Shown here: piece after piece, positions 61,081 through 64,000 of the stretch | Layout of the letters: each line of letters opens with the position of its first letter | How positions within the stretch are numbered: the stretch's first letter is position 1 | From: Alphaproteobacteria bacterium | GTDB lineage: Bacteria > Pseudomonadota > Alphaproteobacteria > Micavibrionales > Micavibrionaceae | Assembly: GCA_021208265.1 (NCBI GenBank) | Contig: JAJOJU010000046.1 | Location: 1 to 64,000, forward strand | Length of the DNA: 64,000 nucleotides | Direction: 5' to 3' | Notes under the pieces: model-generated | Database searches by the model: none | What the model saw: only the letters and a program-made list of their open reading frames with translations | What the model was told of the DNA's origin: nothing | Translations under genes and position numbers: made by a program

Positions 61081-62515
61081 CGATGGGCTCATCGGTTGCC
61101 GCTTGCGGCGCAACTTCGCCTGGCGGCAGAATGTGCAGCCGCGCCAGGGCTTCTTCGACCGGGATAAAATAATTGAGGCCGACACCGTGGCGGAGTTTTT
61201 CTTCACCGTCCGTATCCGTTACCTCGTAAGGGCCTTCGGTAATGCCGATGATATTGCCGTATTCATCAAGCAGCGGGCCGCCATCGGAACCACGGTGAAT
61301 TTCAACATCGCCCTGAATATAATTCTGTGCCACGCCGAATAATTTGTAGTTTTTGCGGTGGGCGCTGACGATGCCTTTGGTAAGGGTGTCGGTCATGTAT
61401 TTCCAGTCAAGCGGCGCGCCGATGGCGTAAATATCCTCCCCCACTTTGGGCCATGCTGCACGGATCGGCAGGGTTGTGATTTCCAGCCCTTCCGGGATTT
61501 CTTCCAGTTTTAAAAGTGCGACATTGCGGGATTTATCAACGCGTAAAACTTCCGCCGGGATTTTAAATTTCCGGTCGGATGTCACGATGCGGGTGCGCAA
61601 AGCATCACCCACCGCGGTGAAAGTGGTGAGGATATGCCCCTGCTTGCTGATGAAAAAGCCTGAACCGTGCCCGAATTTTTGTACCATCACGGCGGCCTTG
61701 CGCCCGTCTTCCGCCCATTTGCCAAAGGGCTGCGTAGAAAGAGGTTGCACGGGCAGCACAACATCCTCAAGCGGATCGAATTTACGGGGGCGCGATGCCC
61801 AATCATCATCAAGGCGCTTTTGCCGTTCGCTGATGCCGTAATCTTTTGGCTTCATGCCCTTAACGATAAGATCATAAAACTGCGGGTCGGAAGCCAGATT
61901 ATGCGTGGCCATTTCAAACGCATCATGGAACATGAGCGCGAGACCTTCCACATTGTGCAGGCGGCGCTTGGTGTAACCTTCGGTGCGGGTTTTATAAACG
62001 GCGGTGCGTTTAACAGGGTCCCACACGCTCCAGTCTATCGCCACATAAAGCTCGCCCCGTTCACCCTTGTTGGGGCGATAGAAAAGATAGTAATCCTTGC
62101 CGGATGAGACGCATTCATCAACCTGCACATCGCGCAGCTTGGCCTTGATGGAATATTCAGCGCGCTCCACATCGTCTTCCGCTTCTTCGTCGATTAGATC
62201 CAGCCCCTCCACCACGTCATAGCCGTTGGCTTCCATGGCGTCATGAAAGCTTTGCTTGATGTATTTAGGCTCAATTATATCCTTAATGGCAGATCGTTTG
62301 AGGGGATCACCCGATACCGTGCAAAAAACGCCGTTACGCTCTTTCCCCACATTACTGCCGGGCGGCAAAACCAGCTCAAGGCTTGACCATTTGATCGGTG
62401 AGGGCCGTGCATCTTCCGGCATGATAACGGACGGGGCGTAATCAACCTCGCGCACCAGCGGGCCGCAGGACGTTACAAAGACAAGCGTAAGGAAAAGGAT
62501 AAGGCAGCGTTTCAT
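61067..62515 (-). CDS. Lipoprotein trypsin-like (S1C) serine protease
   Basis: Lipobox-like MKRCLILFLTLVFVTSCG; GHGSGFFISKQGHILTTFTAVG...DVEIHRGSDGGPLLDEYGNIIGI. Confidence 0.88.
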   Translation of the reverse strand: MKRCLILFLTLVFVTSCGPLVREVDYAPSVIMPEDARPSPIKWSSLELVLPPGSNVGKERNGVFCTVSGDPLKRSAIKDIIEPKYIKQSFHDAMEANGYDVVEGLDLIDEEAEDDVERAEYSIKAKLRDVQVDECVSSGKDYYLFYRPNKGERGELYVAIDWSVWDPVKRTAVYKTRTEGYTKRRLHNVEGLALMFHDAFEMATHNLASDPQFYDLIVKGMKPKDYGISERQKRLDDDWASRPRKFDPLEDVVLPVQPLSTQPFGKWAEDGRKAAVMVQKFGHGSGFFISKQGHILTTFTAVGDALRTRIVTSDRKFKIPAEVLRVDKSRNVALLKLEEIPEGLEITTLPIRAAWPKVGEDIYAIGAPLDWKYMTDTLTKGIVSAHRKNYKLFGVAQNYIQGDVEIHRGSDGGPLLDEYGNIIGITEGPYEVTDTDGEEKLRHGVGLNYFIPVEEALARLHILPPGEVAPQAATDEPIVIAR

Positions 62516-62661
62516 AGCCGGAATTGTAGCTTGTCGTACGCAGGCCGTCCACGCCTTATAAGCGCCGGAGCTAAAGCTATTATTGAGGCTGAAGAGCCTA
62601 TTCCATGTTTTTGTACCAGGCCTGACTTGACATTCTTGTTGCTGATGGATATTCCGGGCAT

Positions 62662-63909
62662 ATGTCAGGAAGTCTGGAAAGAATAACCGCGGAGCTTGAA
62701 CAGCTAAAAGACCCTAATGTTACAGGAACATGGGTTTCTGCACTGGTGAAAGAGATACCGGAGCTGGGGCGATTGCCACCCATATCCAACGACTTCTGGA
62801 CGTCTGATCTTAAAAAGGCTGTTTGCAATCCATTTTTTCTTCACGGACTTAAAAACGTTATTATTCCCAATATTTCCTACGAAAAAGCCCTGACCCGGCT
62901 TAGGAAAGCATTGCTTCTTTTTCAGCCGGATATCCCGGATTTTATCGAAGCCATGCAAGCGCAGTGTTTTCTGAATGAATATGTTTTTTACGTCAGTGAT
63001 GAAGAAAAGGAAGCACTTAAAAACACCCCCCTGCGCGCGCTTTATGAAAGTCCCCCTTATAAAAATCATCCGGTACTGGCCCTTTCAGATATTGAGGATA
63101 AGGTCTCTAAGAAGGTGAAAAGCCAATATGAAGAAAACCCTTATCCCAGATGGGCCACCATTAATAAAACCGACCTGGAGATTGACCATACGGTTCGTAA
63201 TGTTCTGGTCGCCGGTTGCGGTACGGGGAGACAATCCGTTTATGCGGGATTCGGTTTTCCGAATGCAAAAATCACAGCAATAGATTTGAGTCAGGCCAGC
63301 CTTTCCTATGCCATGGAGAAGACAAAGGAGTATGGGCTAGAGATTGCTTATTATCAGGGAGATCTGCTGCACGCTGCAAAATTAAACCAGAAGTTTGATT
63401 TAATTCTTTGCAGCGGTGTTCTCCACCACATGGAAGACCCGGAAGCAGGGTTTGATGCCCTGCTTGATGTGTTGGCGGAAGGGGGCAGAATGAAGCTTGG
63501 TCTTTATAGCAGGCTGGCCCGTTACGATGTCAATTACTGCCGCGCGCATATAAAGCAAAAAGGATATCAGTCGACAGCTGACGATATTAGAGCCTTCAGG
63601 ATGGATGTTATGAATGCCGCCGGCATGCTTTCCGATCTTAAATTGCGGGCAGATTTTTATACGTTGTCCCGCTGCCGCGATTTGGTTTTTCATGTCCAGG
63701 AACATCAGTTTTCTATCCCGGAGATAAAAGAATTTGTGGGCAAGAAAGCTAAATTCCTCGGCTTCCAGGTTGATCCTGTCTTATGGGATCAATATCAAAA
63801 GGAATTCCCGCATAATCCGGATGCGGCTGATCTTGATCAATGGCATTTGTTTGAACAAAAATATCCGCATAGTTTTCGCAATATGTACAATTTTATCCTG
63901 CAGAAATAA
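62662..63909 (+). CDS. Class I SAM-dependent methyltransferase with N-terminal helical region
   Basis: VRNVLVAGCGTGRQSVYAGFGFPNAKITAIDLSQASLSYAMEKTKEYG...LILCSGVLHHMEDPEAGFDALLDVL. Confidence 0.92.
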   Translation: MSGSLERITAELEQLKDPNVTGTWVSALVKEIPELGRLPPISNDFWTSDLKKAVCNPFFLHGLKNVIIPNISYEKALTRLRKALLLFQPDIPDFIEAMQAQCFLNEYVFYVSDEEKEALKNTPLRALYESPPYKNHPVLALSDIEDKVSKKVKSQYEENPYPRWATINKTDLEIDHTVRNVLVAGCGTGRQSVYAGFGFPNAKITAIDLSQASLSYAMEKTKEYGLEIAYYQGDLLHAAKLNQKFDLILCSGVLHHMEDPEAGFDALLDVLAEGGRMKLGLYSRLARYDVNYCRAHIKQKGYQSTADDIRAFRMDVMNAAGMLSDLKLRADFYTLSRCRDLVFHVQEHQFSIPEIKEFVGKKAKFLGFQVDPVLWDQYQKEFPHNPDAADLDQWHLFEQKYPHSFRNMYNFILQK

Positions 63910-64000
63910 GCCTGGTTAATCCTTGCGCATCAAATTCAAGGTGCGGGGCAAGGGAATACATGCTTTAATACCACTCATGAAACAACGCAAAGCTAGCCTG

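Noticed and set aside
1-64000. CRISPR arrays, rRNA operons, IS transposases
   Set aside because: None seen: no regularly spaced repeats, no rRNA sequence and no transposase-like ORFs recognised in the window.

Overview
64 kb chromosomal window from an alphaproteobacterium (GcrA homologue at 33040-33549; alphaproteobacterial gene orders such as rnc-era and rpmI-rplT-pheS). Most of it is core genome: tuf, rlmB, polA, rpmI, rplT, pheS/pheT, fadD-like, an RND efflux pair, gcrA, era, rnc, lepB, acpS, apt, relA/spoT, rpoZ, leuA, a thioredoxin with TPR-like tail, hslV/hslU and four tRNAs (Gly-TCC, Gly-CCC, Tyr-GTA, Gly-GCC). Two accessory islands abut tRNA-Gly genes. Island 1 (about 1.5-8.4 kb, next to tRNA-Gly-TCC) has two tyrosine recombinases, AlpA-type and HTH/zinc-ribbon regulators, an AbiTii-like protein, and a tight three-gene operon (TPR-like, DUF6804-like membrane protein, HEPN-like protein with an Rx4H motif) preceded by a small promoter-sORF/sRNA-terminator unit. 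Island 2 (about 51.6-55.9 kb, next to tRNA-Gly-GCC) has an integrase, a Cys-rich exported protein with an internal duplication, a GIY-YIG nuclease, small membrane proteins and two HTH regulators. An XRE-LuxR-LuxI-orf96 quorum-sensing operon lies at 8.7-11 kb. Other unusual arrangements: pheS and pheT are separated by two related unknown genes on the opposite strand, and hslV and hslU are separated by a methyltransferase gene. Many essential core genes are broken by single-base indels, mostly in homopolymer runs, while island genes are intact; this looks like sequencing/assembly error rather than biology. All family assignments come from reading the translations by eye; no searches were run.
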